Shown: positions 25,193-34,078 of the stretch, in pieces
Layout of the letters: each line of letters opens with the position of its first letter
How positions within the stretch are numbered: position 1 is the stretch's first letter
Assembly: GCA_902826835.1 (NCBI GenBank)
Contig: CADEGH010000042.1
Span: 1-40,993 of the forward strand
DNA: 40,993 nt
Direction: 5' to 3'
From: an uncultured bacterium
GTDB lineage: Bacteria; Planctomycetota; GCA-002687715
Program-made: the position numbers and the translations under genes
The notes under the pieces: generated by a model
The model's database searches: none
What the model was told of the DNA's origin: nothing
Seen by the model: only the letters and a program-made list of their open reading frames with translations

Positions 25193-26359
25193 CTACCGCG
25201 GAGCAGGTGGGTGGGCAGAAAGCTGGCTCGCGAGGCTTTCGTACACGAACTTGGCTCGTTCCAAGTTGCCCTCGGCGGTGAAGTGCACGCCGTCCGTGAA
25301 AAGGGACTTCCGAAGGAGGTGAGGCGCTAAGTCGAGAACAAGAACCTGCATCTCGATTCCCAGCCGTCGGATGATCGCATTGGTTTCGTCGATTGCGCCC
25401 TGAATCGCCGGGTGCCCGATGTAGGGCTGCTCCGGAAACTCCCGGGAGTAGGCGAAGGTGGCGAGGATCGGGAGCACGGCGTGAGCCCGGGCTACGGCGA
25501 CGAAGTTGCGCAGATTCCGCTCGAAGTAGACGGGGGGATTGGCGGCGAGCATGGCTTCGATCGGAGTGTCGGTGAATACTCCCTGCGGGTACTGGCCACT
25601 CCGTCTTTGGGTCTGAAATTGGAAGGTTCGGCAGGTCTGAGGCGTATTGCCGATCGTACGCAGGAGACTGGCGGCCGGTTGGATGCGCCCACTCTTCACG
25701 AGGAGGATGCGAGCCAGGGTCGACGACTCGATCCAGTCTGGGATCATGCTCGTGGCGTCCCGGCGCAGCCATCCCGACAGATCGCCCGCGTAGGCCGACG
25801 GAGGCCACACCAAACGGGGCAGCACATCATTGATGCCGTGGCAAATGATGGCGATGTCCGGGGCGAGGTCGAGCACACGAGTCTCGAAGTTGATCAGGGA
25901 CTCAAGCGAGGTGTAGCCCGGGCAGCCGGCGTTGACGACTTCCACGCGGTGACCGTCCGCCCTGCAGAGCTCTTGGAGCATCGCCGGCATCGACAGGCGG
26001 TAATCGTGCGCGACCCCTTCGCCGTAGGTCGTGGAACCTCCGAGGCAAGCGATTCGGAGGGTCCCCTCGGGCTTCTTGATCGAAATGTCCTCGCCCCGGA
26101 ATCCCAGTGAATTGTGGCGATTCTTGTCCCGCTGGTAGTTGGGGGTCAGGGCGAAGCCGAGGTGGCGGTGCACGATGAACCGACCGTAGTTTCCGGAGCG
26201 TTCCTGGAGATCGGCGATCGTGCCGAAATTCGCGAAGGCTTCCTCGCTGGCCCAGCGGCGGAGCCAAATGCGCGCACCCAATTCCAGCGCCACTACGGCG
26301 AGAAAGAGAATCCCTGCCCCGCGAACGAGGAATCGCGCCCACCGACTCGGACCTCGCAT
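25193..26359 (-). CDS. membrane-anchored SGNH/GDSL hydrolase (388 aa)
   Basis: An N-terminal membrane helix (GAGILFLAVVALELGARIWL) anchors the protein with its catalytic domain outside. SGNH blocks are visible: S109 in CLGGSTTYGEG (block I), GCPGYTS near 145-151 (block II), N177 in CHGINDVL (block III), and D356 with H359 in TDGVHFT (block V). Such enzymes act as esterases or acetylhydrolases on polysaccharides and lipids; the substrate here is unknown. It is transcribed in the same direction as the TetR gene but is separated from it by a promoter. Confidence 0.9.
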   Translation of the reverse strand: MRGPSRWARFLVRGAGILFLAVVALELGARIWLRRWASEEAFANFGTIADLQERSGNYGRFIVHRHLGFALTPNYQRDKNRHNSLGFRGEDISIKKPEGTLRIACLGGSTTYGEGVAHDYRLSMPAMLQELCRADGHRVEVVNAGCPGYTSLESLINFETRVLDLAPDIAIICHGINDVLPRLVWPPSAYAGDLSGWLRRDATSMIPDWIESSTLARILLVKSGRIQPAASLLRTIGNTPQTCRTFQFQTQRRSGQYPQGVFTDTPIEAMLAANPPVYFERNLRNFVAVARAHAVLPILATFAYSREFPEQPYIGHPAIQGAIDETNAIIRRLGIEMQVLVLDLAPHLLRKSLFTDGVHFTAEGNLERAKFVYESLASQLSAHPPAPR

Positions 26360-26446
26360 CCGCGGAGTCTACCAGTGAAGAGACCGCGTACCCGCCCCTG
26401 GGCCCAGATGCTCGGTGACGTAAGCTGCACCAGAGGCCACCGAACC

Positions 26447-26995
26447 ATGACGAAGGCCCAGGATGCTCTGGTTCGACTTCTGCGCCAGGCCTACTCCGGC
26501 GAACGAGCCGCTGCGTACGCTTATCAGGGGCACGCCCGATCGGTACGCGACCCGAGGGTCAAGGCGGAGATTCGAAAGATCGAGCGGGAAGAGTGGGAAC
26601 ATCGCGCCAACAACCTCGCACTGCTGCAGGCGCTGGGTGCAACTCCGAGTCGCTGGCTGGAATTCAAGATGTCCGTCATTGGGCGATCCATCAGCGCATT
26701 CTGCCGGGTCGGCGGCTGGTTCATCCCGATGTACGGAGCCGGGAAGCTCGAGCGCAGCAACATCGGCGAGTACACCGTCGCGGCCGGGCTTGCGCAGGCT
26801 GCCGGTCATGCCGACATGGTGCCGATCCTGCTGACGATGGCCGAAGTCGAGTGGGACCACGAACAGTACTTCCGACGCCATGTCAAGGCGCACTGGCTCG
26901 GCCGTTTGGTACCGATTTGGCCAGAGCCCCCGCCCCGGAATTCGATTCGCGAAGGTCTGAAGACGGAAGCTCTCACTGCGGGTTCCCGAACGTAA
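26447..26995 (+). CDS. ferritin-like di-iron protein, Coq7/demethoxyubiquinone hydroxylase-like (182 aa)
   Basis: A four-helix-bundle protein with likely di-iron ligands. E19 lies in SGERAAA, E49 and H52 in EEWEH, a Glu (E102 or E108) in the third helix (KLERSNIGEYTVA), and E135 and H138 in EVEWDHEQYF. The spacing fits ferritin-like proteins related to demethoxyubiquinone hydroxylase and rubrerythrin. No gene of quinone synthesis is adjacent, so the redox role is not settled. A helical hairpin rich in aromatic residues (CRVGGWFIPMYG) may associate with the membrane, as in Coq7. It starts 87 bases from the divergent SGNH hydrolase. Confidence 0.8.
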   Translation: MTKAQDALVRLLRQAYSGERAAAYAYQGHARSVRDPRVKAEIRKIEREEWEHRANNLALLQALGATPSRWLEFKMSVIGRSISAFCRVGGWFIPMYGAGKLERSNIGEYTVAAGLAQAAGHADMVPILLTMAEVEWDHEQYFRRHVKAHWLGRLVPIWPEPPPRNSIREGLKTEALTAGSRT

Positions 26996-27074
26996 TTCCC
27001 CGGCAATAACCACCCCCAGCGCGTGGTACGGCGGCGTCTCACCCAGCCGCGGACACCCGATTATCATGGTCCCC

Positions 27075-27374
27075 ATGCCAAACCCCGAGATGATCGAGGT
27101 GGAAAACGTCAACACGCCGGGAGTTCGCACCCGGGTGAACGCAGAGAAATACCGAGCGGCCCGCGAGGCGCTCTTGAAAGCGCTGCCGAAAAAACCGCCG
27201 GGTCTCACTCAGAGCGAAATGGGCCTGGCGATTCTCCCCCATCTGCCGGAGGCACTCTTCCCCGGTGGTGCCAAGTCCCTCTGGTGGATGAAGACCGTGC
27301 AGCTCGATCTCGAAGCGAAGGGCCTGGTGCGACGGGACCCGAAGGCGAAGCCGCTGCGCTGGTGGCGAACCTGA
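27075..27374 (+). CDS. small conserved protein, DUF6958-like (99 aa)
   Basis: A short cytoplasmic protein. It opens with a strand (MIEVENVNTPGVRTRVNAEKY), then a helical winged-helix-like segment (GLTQSEMGLAILPHLPEALF), and ends with KTVQLDLEAKGLVRRD and a basic strand, the layout of a small winged helix. I recall this pattern as family DUF6958, with no known function; the family name is from memory. An ATG nine bases upstream (27066) is an equally possible start. It is convergent with the isoaspartyl peptidase gene. Confidence 0.75.
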   Translation: MPNPEMIEVENVNTPGVRTRVNAEKYRAAREALLKALPKKPPGLTQSEMGLAILPHLPEALFPGGAKSLWWMKTVQLDLEAKGLVRRDPKAKPLRWWRT

Positions 27375-27438
27375 GGATGTCATCGAGGTGGTGATTGGTT
27401 GATGTCGACGATTTCCGGCCCCTGAGACTCGGGCGGGT

Positions 27439-28428
27439 TCAGGGCGCTTCCCAGATGGCGACTTCGAAACGGCCGGTGGAGTTGGCGGCGCCGCGGTACA
27501 TCCCGGCGGAATTGAATTCCATGGCGAGGGATCCGTCCGCGCCGACGGCGATGAGGCCGCCGTCGTCGGGATTGAGTCTCTGGTGGATGATTTCGCGCGC
27601 GGCATCTTGGACATTCGCGCCGCGGTAGCGCACGAGCGCCGACATTTCGCGGGCCACTCCGTGCCGCATGAACACCTCGCCGGTGCCGGTGCAGGAGACG
27701 GCGCAGGTGGCGTCATCCGCGAAGTTGCCCGCGCCGACCAAGGGAGTATCGCCGATTCGGCCGAAGCGTTTGTTGGTGAGACCGCCGGTGGAGGTGGCGG
27801 CCGCCAGATGGCCGCGTGCATCACGAACGACCGCGCCCACGGTGCCGTATCCAGTCGAGGGATGGGATTTTGCTGCCTCTTCCGCCTGCACCTCGCGGAG
27901 GATTTGGAGTCGGTAGTCCGTGTCGAACCAGGAATTGGCCACGCGCTCGACTCCCATTTCGTCGGCGAATTTTTCGGCGCCGTCTCCGGCCAAGAGAATG
28001 TGCCGCGTGTTGCGCATCACGAGCCTCGCCAATTCGATCGGGTGACGCACCGTGCGTACGGCGGCGACCGCGCCGCACGACAGGTCGCGCCCGTCCATGA
28101 TGCAGGCGTCGAGTTCGTGGGTCCCGGCGTTCGTGTACACGGCGCCCCTGCCGGCGTTGAAGAGCGGGTCGTCTTCCAAGATTTTCACGACACTCTCGGC
28201 GACGACGAGGGCGTCGGTCCCGGCGGCGAGGAGGCGAGTGCCTTCCCGGAGGGCGGCCTCGAGCGAGCGCTCGTAGGCGGCGATGCGCTCCGCGGGGAGA
28301 GTCTTCGGGATCGTCCCGGCACCGCCGTGAATCGCGATCGCCCAGGTCACCGAGGGCGAGGTGGAGTCCTGGGAGCTGGAGCAGCCGAAGCAGAGGAGGG
28401 AGAGGAGAAGAAGGCTCGGGAGTCGCAT
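27439..28428 (-). CDS. isoaspartyl peptidase/type III L-asparaginase, lipoprotein (329 aa)
   Basis: Ntn-hydrolase of the plant-type asparaginase family, which removes isoaspartyl residues or hydrolyses asparagine after self-cleavage. The nucleophile is T196 in STGYGTVGAV, with the cleavage site just before it. IHGGAGTIP (33-41), NAGRGAVYT (91-99) and CTGTGEVFMRHGVARE (246-261) are family blocks. The start at 28428 gives a lipoprotein signal (SLLLLSLLCFGCSS), with lipid-modified Cys16, so the enzyme is predicted to be anchored outside the cytoplasm. The open frame extends further upstream, but that part reads through the dispersed repeat. Confidence 0.93.
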   Translation of the reverse strand: MRLPSLLLLSLLCFGCSSSQDSTSPSVTWAIAIHGGAGTIPKTLPAERIAAYERSLEAALREGTRLLAAGTDALVVAESVVKILEDDPLFNAGRGAVYTNAGTHELDACIMDGRDLSCGAVAAVRTVRHPIELARLVMRNTRHILLAGDGAEKFADEMGVERVANSWFDTDYRLQILREVQAEEAAKSHPSTGYGTVGAVVRDARGHLAAATSTGGLTNKRFGRIGDTPLVGAGNFADDATCAVSCTGTGEVFMRHGVAREMSALVRYRGANVQDAAREIIHQRLNPDDGGLIAVGADGSLAMEFNSAGMYRGAANSTGRFEVAIWEAP

Positions 28429-28540
28429 GGGGGGGATCGTAGCGGGGAGAGGCGTGGGGAGGGCTGCGGCGCGCGAGGAGAGGGGTGGGAGGGCGGCGGA
28501 ACTTCGGTTCTTGGGGGTGGTGGTACGGGGCATCGGTAGC

Positions 28541-28633
28541 GGCCGGATCTGGTGATCCGCGGTCCCGCCGGCCGACCGCCCCATCGCGACGTGCGTGCCA
28601 CCATCAATGGGAACGCGGATCACCAGATCCGCC
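28541..28633. repeat. dispersed double-hairpin repeat, best-preserved copy
   Basis: The left arm CGGATCTGGTGATCCGCG with GTCCC (28544-28566) and the right arm GGGAACGCGGATCACCAG with ATCCGC (28609-28632) are inverted copies differing at about two of 24 positions. Each arm also folds on itself (CGGATC-TGGT-GATCCG). Between them lies one copy of a CGCGACGTGCGTGCC motif that is tandemly repeated in the copy at 40827. It lies in the 467-bp spacer 28429-28895 between divergent genes. I see nothing else there. Confidence 0.85.
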
Positions 28634-28895
28634 TGCGACCAGACCCCGTAGTCTAGGAAATCGTTACGGAGCGCCACCGTCGGCCTCCCGATCGCGCATT
28701 CACTCCCGGCGCTCCCCGCCGGGACCTCGACCCAGCCCCATTCGGCGTCTCCTCACCGGGCGCCCTAGCCATCGGGGCCGGGGGGAATTACCCTCACACC
28801 GGTGAGCGGGGCGGGAATTGGGTGGCTTGTCGGGAACGGGCGAGGGGTGTGTAATGGGAGGGCGAGGTCGGAACGACCCGCGCTGAGGTTTGCCT

Positions 28896-30761
28896 ATGCG
28901 AAGCCTGTGTTTCTTGGCTGCTCTGACGTTGGTCGCGAGTTTGGGGGCGCAGGCTCCGGTCGTGCTGGCCACGATCGACGGGCCGACCTCGCCCGAACAA
29001 ATGGCGTCCCAAAACGGGCTCGCGGGGCTCGGCGATGTCAATGGAGATGGAGCCCCCGACTTCATCGTGGGGTCACCGAGCTGGCCCGCGCCGCATCCCA
29101 CGATTGTCGGGGCCACGGTCGCGCAGGTCGGGAAGGCGAGGGTGATCAGCGGGGCCACGCTGCAGCCGCTGTTCGAGATCACCGGCACCACGAACCTGCA
29201 GGCCCTCGGCCGGTCGGTCGCCAACGTCGGCGATCTCGATGGCGACGGCCGCAATGATGTCGCGGTGGGCGCTCCGATGTTTGGGCCGACCGTGCCGGGC
29301 GCGGTGCCACCGCCGCCCCAGGTGCAAGTGTGGTCGACGGGAACGGCATCGCCCCTGTTCACGATCACGAGTGGCAGCGGCGGATTTGCGAGCTCGAACT
29401 TCGGGTTCAGCGTGGCGGGCGCGGGGGACGTCGGACAAGTTTCGGGTGGAGTGTTTGTCGCAATTCCGGACGGTGTTCCGGATCTCATCGTCGGGGCCTC
29501 GACCGGCAATGCCGCGGCCGTCTACTCCGGCGCCGGGGGAGCGCTGATGTTCGTGATGGACGCCAGCACCGTGAATCCCCCGCTCCCCGCCGCGCCCTAC
29601 TTGGCCGCGAACGAGGACTTTGGTGGCGCGGTGGCGGGCGGGCACGACGTCAACGCCGACGGAATTCCGGACCTGTTGGTTGCCGCGCGACTTTCGACGC
29701 TCGGAGGCACACTTCCGACTTCGACGAGTGTGCAGCAAGCCGGGGCGGTGTTTGTCCTCTCGGGCGCGGGCGGGGCCGTGATCGCCCTGATCCTCGGCGG
29801 GCCGGGAGATGGCCTCGGCCAGTCGGTCGCATTCATCGACGATGCGGATGGCGACGGTGTGACCGACTTCGCGATCGGGGCGACGCGCACCGATGTGGGG
29901 GCCACGGACTCCGGGTCGGTGACGCTGTACTCGGGCGCGACCCGCGTGCCCCTGTGGACGGCGAGTGGCTTGGTGGCCGCCGACGCGTTTGGCTACGCCG
30001 TCGTGGGAGCCGGAGATTTTAACGGAGACGGAGTGTCCGAGGTCTTGGTCGGCACTCCGACGACCGACATCGGGGCGTCGAACACGGGAAGTGTGACGCT
30101 CCTCGACGGGGCCTCCGGCACCCGCTTCGAGTCCCTGCACGGGCTTTTGGCCACCGACCTCCTCGGGCGCTCCATCGGCTACTTCGGCGACGGCGATAAC
30201 GACGGTTATCCCGAGCTGTTGGCCGGAGCCCCGGTCGCCGATGTCGGAGGATCTTCGACCGGCACGGTGTCGATCGTCTCCTTCGGTCCGCACCTCGGCG
30301 CCTGTGCGGCGGGAACGGTGCCCAATGGCTCGGGTGGACAGGCGGATGTCCTTCGCATCAGCGGCTCGAGCGGCGCATCTCCTCGTCGCGTCGATGTCGC
30401 CGTGGGGGCTCCGTTCTCCATCGACTTCACGCCCGGTCCGCTCGCTTCCGCGCCGTCGCCCTCTTACTTGATCCTCTGTATCGGGGTTCCGCTCGCCGCT
30501 GATCAGACCTTGCTCCCCGGAATCGGTACGCTGTGCTTCCCGGCGCCGATTTTGTCGCCCGCCGATCCGCGGCTCTTCCTGTTTTCGAACAGCTTCGTAC
30601 CCTTGGACCCGTCGGCGTTGATCGCGACCACGCCGGCCGCGGCGTTTTCTCTCCCGATTGCCGGTGGCCTCTCAAGCCCGGTGCGCGTCACCTTGAGCGG
30701 CGTCACCCTGGAGGGAAGCCAGCTCCGCATCGCGAATTCCGTGCTTCTCAATGTCCGCTGA
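28896..30761 (+). CDS. secreted FG-GAP (integrin beta-propeller-like) repeat protein (621 aa)
   Basis: The ATG at 28896 has GAGG seven bases upstream and begins a signal peptide (LCFLAALTLVASLGAQA). Seven FG-GAP units with calcium-binding DxDGDG-type loops follow, for example GDVNGDGAPDFIVGSP, GDLDGDGRNDVAVGAP, HDVNADGIPDLLVAA, DDADGDGVTDFAIGAT and GDFNGDGVSEVLVGTP. Such arrays fold as a beta propeller and are common in exported adhesion or surface proteins. A C-terminal ~150-residue beta-rich module without repeats closes the protein, in the same position as in the beta-helix protein at 18779. Its stop lies 11 bases inside the next gene. Confidence 0.9.
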   Translation: MRSLCFLAALTLVASLGAQAPVVLATIDGPTSPEQMASQNGLAGLGDVNGDGAPDFIVGSPSWPAPHPTIVGATVAQVGKARVISGATLQPLFEITGTTNLQALGRSVANVGDLDGDGRNDVAVGAPMFGPTVPGAVPPPPQVQVWSTGTASPLFTITSGSGGFASSNFGFSVAGAGDVGQVSGGVFVAIPDGVPDLIVGASTGNAAAVYSGAGGALMFVMDASTVNPPLPAAPYLAANEDFGGAVAGGHDVNADGIPDLLVAARLSTLGGTLPTSTSVQQAGAVFVLSGAGGAVIALILGGPGDGLGQSVAFIDDADGDGVTDFAIGATRTDVGATDSGSVTLYSGATRVPLWTASGLVAADAFGYAVVGAGDFNGDGVSEVLVGTPTTDIGASNTGSVTLLDGASGTRFESLHGLLATDLLGRSIGYFGDGDNDGYPELLAGAPVADVGGSSTGTVSIVSFGPHLGACAAGTVPNGSGGQADVLRISGSSGASPRRVDVAVGAPFSIDFTPGPLASAPSPSYLILCIGVPLAADQTLLPGIGTLCFPAPILSPADPRLFLFSNSFVPLDPSALIATTPAAAFSLPIAGGLSSPVRVTLSGVTLEGSQLRIANSVLLNVR

Positions 30762-31785
30762 ACTCTCTGCGGCCTCGTTGCCGCTCGCTCGTTCGAGCTC
30801 CGAACCGGTTGCCCACGGGCGACGCTGGCCCTGGCCCCTGCGCTTCGTCCGGGCCTGCATCCTCCTCGGCCTGTGGGCGATGGCGCTCTCCGTCGGGATG
30901 GGCTATTGGGGCCGCGGGAGCTGGGAATTCGAATTGTTTGTCCATTGGACGCCGGCCGCGGGCTGGATCGCGCTGGCGGGGCTGCCTCTGGCCATCTGGT
31001 GGCAGCGGCACGTGCTCTCCTTGGTCTTGGTCATCGTCCTCGCCCGCGCCGTCTATCTCGTCTGGCCGCTCCTCGACTTGCCGTCTCCCGCGGTGCCCCC
31101 GCCGCTCAGCGGTGGGGTTCCTTTGACCGTGGCCTCGGTGAATCTCCTGTGCGGACGAGGCGCGACCGACACTTTGTTTTCCTGGGCCCAGTCGACGAAG
31201 CCCGACTTGATCGGAATCCAGGAGTTCACTCCCGAGCTGGAAGTGGTGCAGGAGCGCGCTCGGGACCTCTATCCGCACTGGGTCACCAAGCCTGCACCGG
31301 GAACTACGGGAATTGCCCTCGCTTCTGTCCACCCGATCGTGCAGTCCCGTTTCCTATATGCGCGCTCGGACCTCCCGCAAATCGAAGCGGTGGTCGACGT
31401 GGAGGGGCGGCACCTGCGGGTCTTTGTGGTGCACACCTTCCCGCCGCTCTCCTCGACTTCGGTTCGGATGAACCAGTCGTTTCTCACTCAATTGAGCGCC
31501 AGTATTCGAGAGTCACGCGAGCCCGTGTTGGTCATCGGCGACTTCAATTTGACGCCCTGGTCCGAGAGCTTTCGATACTTCCGAGCGACGAGTGGATTGA
31601 GTGACGGGCGGCGCGGTTTGGGGGTTCGGCCAACCTGGCCATCGACCCCCCTCGTACGGGTCCTTGGAATTCCGATCGACCACATCCTCGCCGAACCTCC
31701 GCTCGCGGTCACGGCGATCGATGTCGGCCCGGAGAGCGGCTCGGATCATCTGCCGCTCATCAGCCGGATCGTCTGGCCGCGCTGA
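30751..31785 (+). CDS. membrane-anchored endonuclease/exonuclease/phosphatase-family protein (344 aa)
   Basis: Two or three N-terminal membrane helices (ACILLGLWAMALSVGMGYWG, AGWIALAGLPLAIWW, VLSLVLVIVLARAVYLVW) precede an EEP-fold hydrolase domain. Metal and catalytic residues are all present: N131 (ASVNLLC), E158 (GIQEF), H228 (VVHTFPP), D264 and N266 (GDFN), D310-H311 (PIDHIL) and D332-H333 (SDHLP). The family cleaves phosphodiesters or phosphomonoesters in DNA or phospholipids; the extracytoplasmic location predicted here suits a phosphodiesterase or secreted nuclease. The start overlaps the end of the FG-GAP gene by 11 bases. Confidence 0.88.
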   Translation: MSAELSAASLPLARSSSEPVAHGRRWPWPLRFVRACILLGLWAMALSVGMGYWGRGSWEFELFVHWTPAAGWIALAGLPLAIWWQRHVLSLVLVIVLARAVYLVWPLLDLPSPAVPPPLSGGVPLTVASVNLLCGRGATDTLFSWAQSTKPDLIGIQEFTPELEVVQERARDLYPHWVTKPAPGTTGIALASVHPIVQSRFLYARSDLPQIEAVVDVEGRHLRVFVVHTFPPLSSTSVRMNQSFLTQLSASIRESREPVLVIGDFNLTPWSESFRYFRATSGLSDGRRGLGVRPTWPSTPLVRVLGIPIDHILAEPPLAVTAIDVGPESGSDHLPLISRIVWPR

Positions 31786-31788
31786 GCG

Positions 31789-32880
31789 CTACTCGTAGGC
31801 GGCGATCCACTCGAGCGGCTGATCGGAGCGGATCGAGCGCAAGTTGGGCCAGCGGATTTCGATTTCTTGGCGGGTCATGACCGGCTCCTTCAGCCAACTG
31901 CCTTCATACTTGAGAGGCTTGTCGGCGGCCACACGCTCGGCCACGAAGGCGCGGTGCGCGGCCCGGCGGCGCTCGGCGTCACCGGTGGCAATTCCCGGTG
32001 CGGCCCGCATCGATTGCGCGATCGACGGCGCCAACGCCGCCGCGATGTCGAGCCCGATCGACGAGCGGCCGGCGATCGCGGCGGCCTGCATCGAGGTGCC
32101 GGTTCCGACGAAGGGGTCCAAGACGCAGTCGCCCTCGACCGAGAACATGCGAATGAGCCGCAGCGCGAGTTCCAGCGGAAAGGCGGCGCTGCGCTCGCGG
32201 AGATCTTCGTCCACGGCGGCAAGCTCGCCCGGATTCTCGGCGAACAGAGGCGCCTCGGCTTCGAGTTTTTGTCGAACTCCCAGGAGGTTCATCCAGAGAT
32301 CGGAGAACCACACGTTGCGCTCTTCCCAAAAGTAGGCGCTGCGTCCTCGCAGGGCTTTGTCCGCCGGCTTGGGAAACGCCCGCTTCGTGCCCTTGCGAGC
32401 CAGGAGTATGTACTCGTGTTCGTAGGTGACGTACGCCCCCGGAGGCAACATTCCGGACCCCAAGAACTTGGTCGGTGAGTTGTTGGGTTTGCGCCAGAGA
32501 ATGTCCGGGAGAACCGCCATGTCGAGGGCCATCAGCTTCTGCAGGATGCGCGCGTGATTGGGGTAGAGCTGGAACTCTTCGTCGACGGTCCTCGTGGCGT
32601 CCCCGATGTTGATAGCCATGATCCCGCCGGGAATGAGGACCCGGTGGCACTCGGCCCAGACTCGATCGAGCTCCTGATGCATGAGCTCGAAGGCGTGACG
32701 CGGCCTACCACCGCGGAGCGCTTCGACGGACGCCGGAGCCATGGCCGCGAACACCTCGTCCCACATCTCGATCATGGGGTAGGGGGGGGAGGTCGCGACG
32801 AGGGCGACCGAGGCGTCCTTGACTGCGCTCTGGTTGCGAGCATCGCTGACGATCAATCTGTGCCTGGTCTGCAAGTCCAA
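31789..32880 (-). CDS. site-specific DNA methyltransferase, N4-cytosine/N6-adenine type (363 aa)
   Basis: SAM-dependent DNA methylase. The catalytic motif IV, TSPPYP (30-35), lies near the N-terminus and the SAM-binding motif I, DPFVGTGTS (255-263), near the C-terminus, so this is the beta-type order. The SPPY form suggests N4-cytosine, but N6-adenine cannot be excluded. The TTG start at 32880 is supported by GGAG seven bases upstream. There is no restriction endonuclease gene on either side, so it appears to be an orphan methylase, perhaps with an epigenetic role. Only three bases separate its stop from that of the convergent EEP gene. Confidence 0.9.
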   Translation of the reverse strand: MDLQTRHRLIVSDARNQSAVKDASVALVATSPPYPMIEMWDEVFAAMAPASVEALRGGRPRHAFELMHQELDRVWAECHRVLIPGGIMAINIGDATRTVDEEFQLYPNHARILQKLMALDMAVLPDILWRKPNNSPTKFLGSGMLPPGAYVTYEHEYILLARKGTKRAFPKPADKALRGRSAYFWEERNVWFSDLWMNLLGVRQKLEAEAPLFAENPGELAAVDEDLRERSAAFPLELALRLIRMFSVEGDCVLDPFVGTGTSMQAAAIAGRSSIGLDIAAALAPSIAQSMRAAPGIATGDAERRRAAHRAFVAERVAADKPLKYEGSWLKEPVMTRQEIEIRWPNLRSIRSDQPLEWIAAYE

Positions 32881-33042
32881 GGGATCTCTCCGGAAGGTCG
32901 GGGAAGGTATCAGGTTTTGGTGGAATTCGGGCGCTGCCGGGATTCGGGGAGCGACGGGTCTGGCGCCTTCTTTCGCGGGGAGTCGCTCCTACAATGGCCG
33001 ACCCGCGGGAGCGCCTCCCGTAGGCTCATCCCCGGAGTTCCT

Positions 33043-34077
33043 ATGAAATGCCTGATGGTCCGCGCTCACGGCGGCCTCGATGCCCTGGAGATCTTGGACC
33101 GGCCGGTGCCGGAGATCCGCCCCGATGAGGTGCTTCTGCGGGTGAAGGCGGCGGGCCTGAATCACCTCGACGTGTGGGTGCGCAAAGGGGTCGAAGGGCA
33201 CAAGTTCCCACTGCCGATGATCCTCGGTTGTGACGGTGCGGGGGTGGTCGAGCAGGTCGGCAGTCTCGTGACTCAGGCCAAGGTGGGCGACTCCGTCGCG
33301 ATCTCGCCCGGCTTCGCGGCCCCCGAGGCGAGTGAGAGTTTGGATGGCCGTCACCACCTCGCGCACGAGTACGGGATCTTCGGCGAGACGCGCGACGGAA
33401 CATGCAGCGAATTCGTGGCGGTTCCGGCGCGCAATCTGCTGCCAATGCCCAAAGGGCTTTCGTTCGAGGATGCGGCGGCCTTCCCGCTCGCCGCGCTCAC
33501 CGCGCATCACATGCTGGTCCATCGGGCCGCCATCCGCCCCGGAATGGACGTCTTGGTTCACGCGGCCGGCTCGGGAGTCTCGATCTACGCGATCCAGATC
33601 GCGAAGCTCTACGGCGCGCGTGTCTTCACGACCGCGTCGGATCCGGCCAAACTCGAAAAGGCGCGCTCTCTCGGAGCCGACGTGGTGATCGACTATCAGC
33701 GTGAGGACTTCCTGAAGCGAGTCCGCGAAATCACCGAAAAGCGCGGCGTGGACATCGTGATCGACCATGTGGGCCAAGCCACGTTCGGGGCGTCCTTGCG
33801 GGCGCTCAAGAAGGGTGGAGCGGTCGTCACCTGCGGGGCCACTTCAGGCCCCAAACTCGAGGCGGATCTGAGGCTCATCTTCTTCAAGAGCCTCTCCATC
33901 CTCGGCTCCACCATGGGCGGCATGGGCGAAATGCGCGAGGTCTGGAATCTCCTCTCCCGCGGTCTTCTGCGGTCCGTGGTGGACCGGGTGCTTCCGATGT
34001 CGCGGGCGCGGGAAGCGCACGCCGCTTTGGAAGCGCGGGCCACGTTTGGAAAAGTCGTTTTGAACCCGGAGTCCTGA
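33043..34077 (+). CDS. MDR-family NAD(P)-dependent oxidoreductase, structural-zinc site lost (344 aa)
   Basis: Medium-chain dehydrogenase/reductase (quinone oxidoreductase/alcohol dehydrogenase-like). The GroES-like N-terminal domain has AAGLNHLDVWVRKG and LPMILGCDGAGVVE. The nucleotide-binding motif is VLVHAAGSGVS (~169-179). Where zinc-dependent relatives have a four-Cys structural zinc lobe, this protein reads GFAAPEASESLDGRHHLAHE with no Cys, so that zinc is absent. The ATG at 33043 has GGAG five bases upstream. It is the first gene of a four-gene operon with an enoyl-CoA hydratase, an amidohydrolase and a hydroxyacyl-CoA dehydrogenase, suggesting reduction or oxidation of a CoA-linked intermediate. 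Confidence 0.9.
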   Translation: MKCLMVRAHGGLDALEILDRPVPEIRPDEVLLRVKAAGLNHLDVWVRKGVEGHKFPLPMILGCDGAGVVEQVGSLVTQAKVGDSVAISPGFAAPEASESLDGRHHLAHEYGIFGETRDGTCSEFVAVPARNLLPMPKGLSFEDAAAFPLAALTAHHMLVHRAAIRPGMDVLVHAAGSGVSIYAIQIAKLYGARVFTTASDPAKLEKARSLGADVVIDYQREDFLKRVREITEKRGVDIVIDHVGQATFGASLRALKKGGAVVTCGATSGPKLEADLRLIFFKSLSILGSTMGGMGEMREVWNLLSRGLLRSVVDRVLPMSRAREAHAALEARATFGKVVLNPES

Positions 34078-34078
34078 C

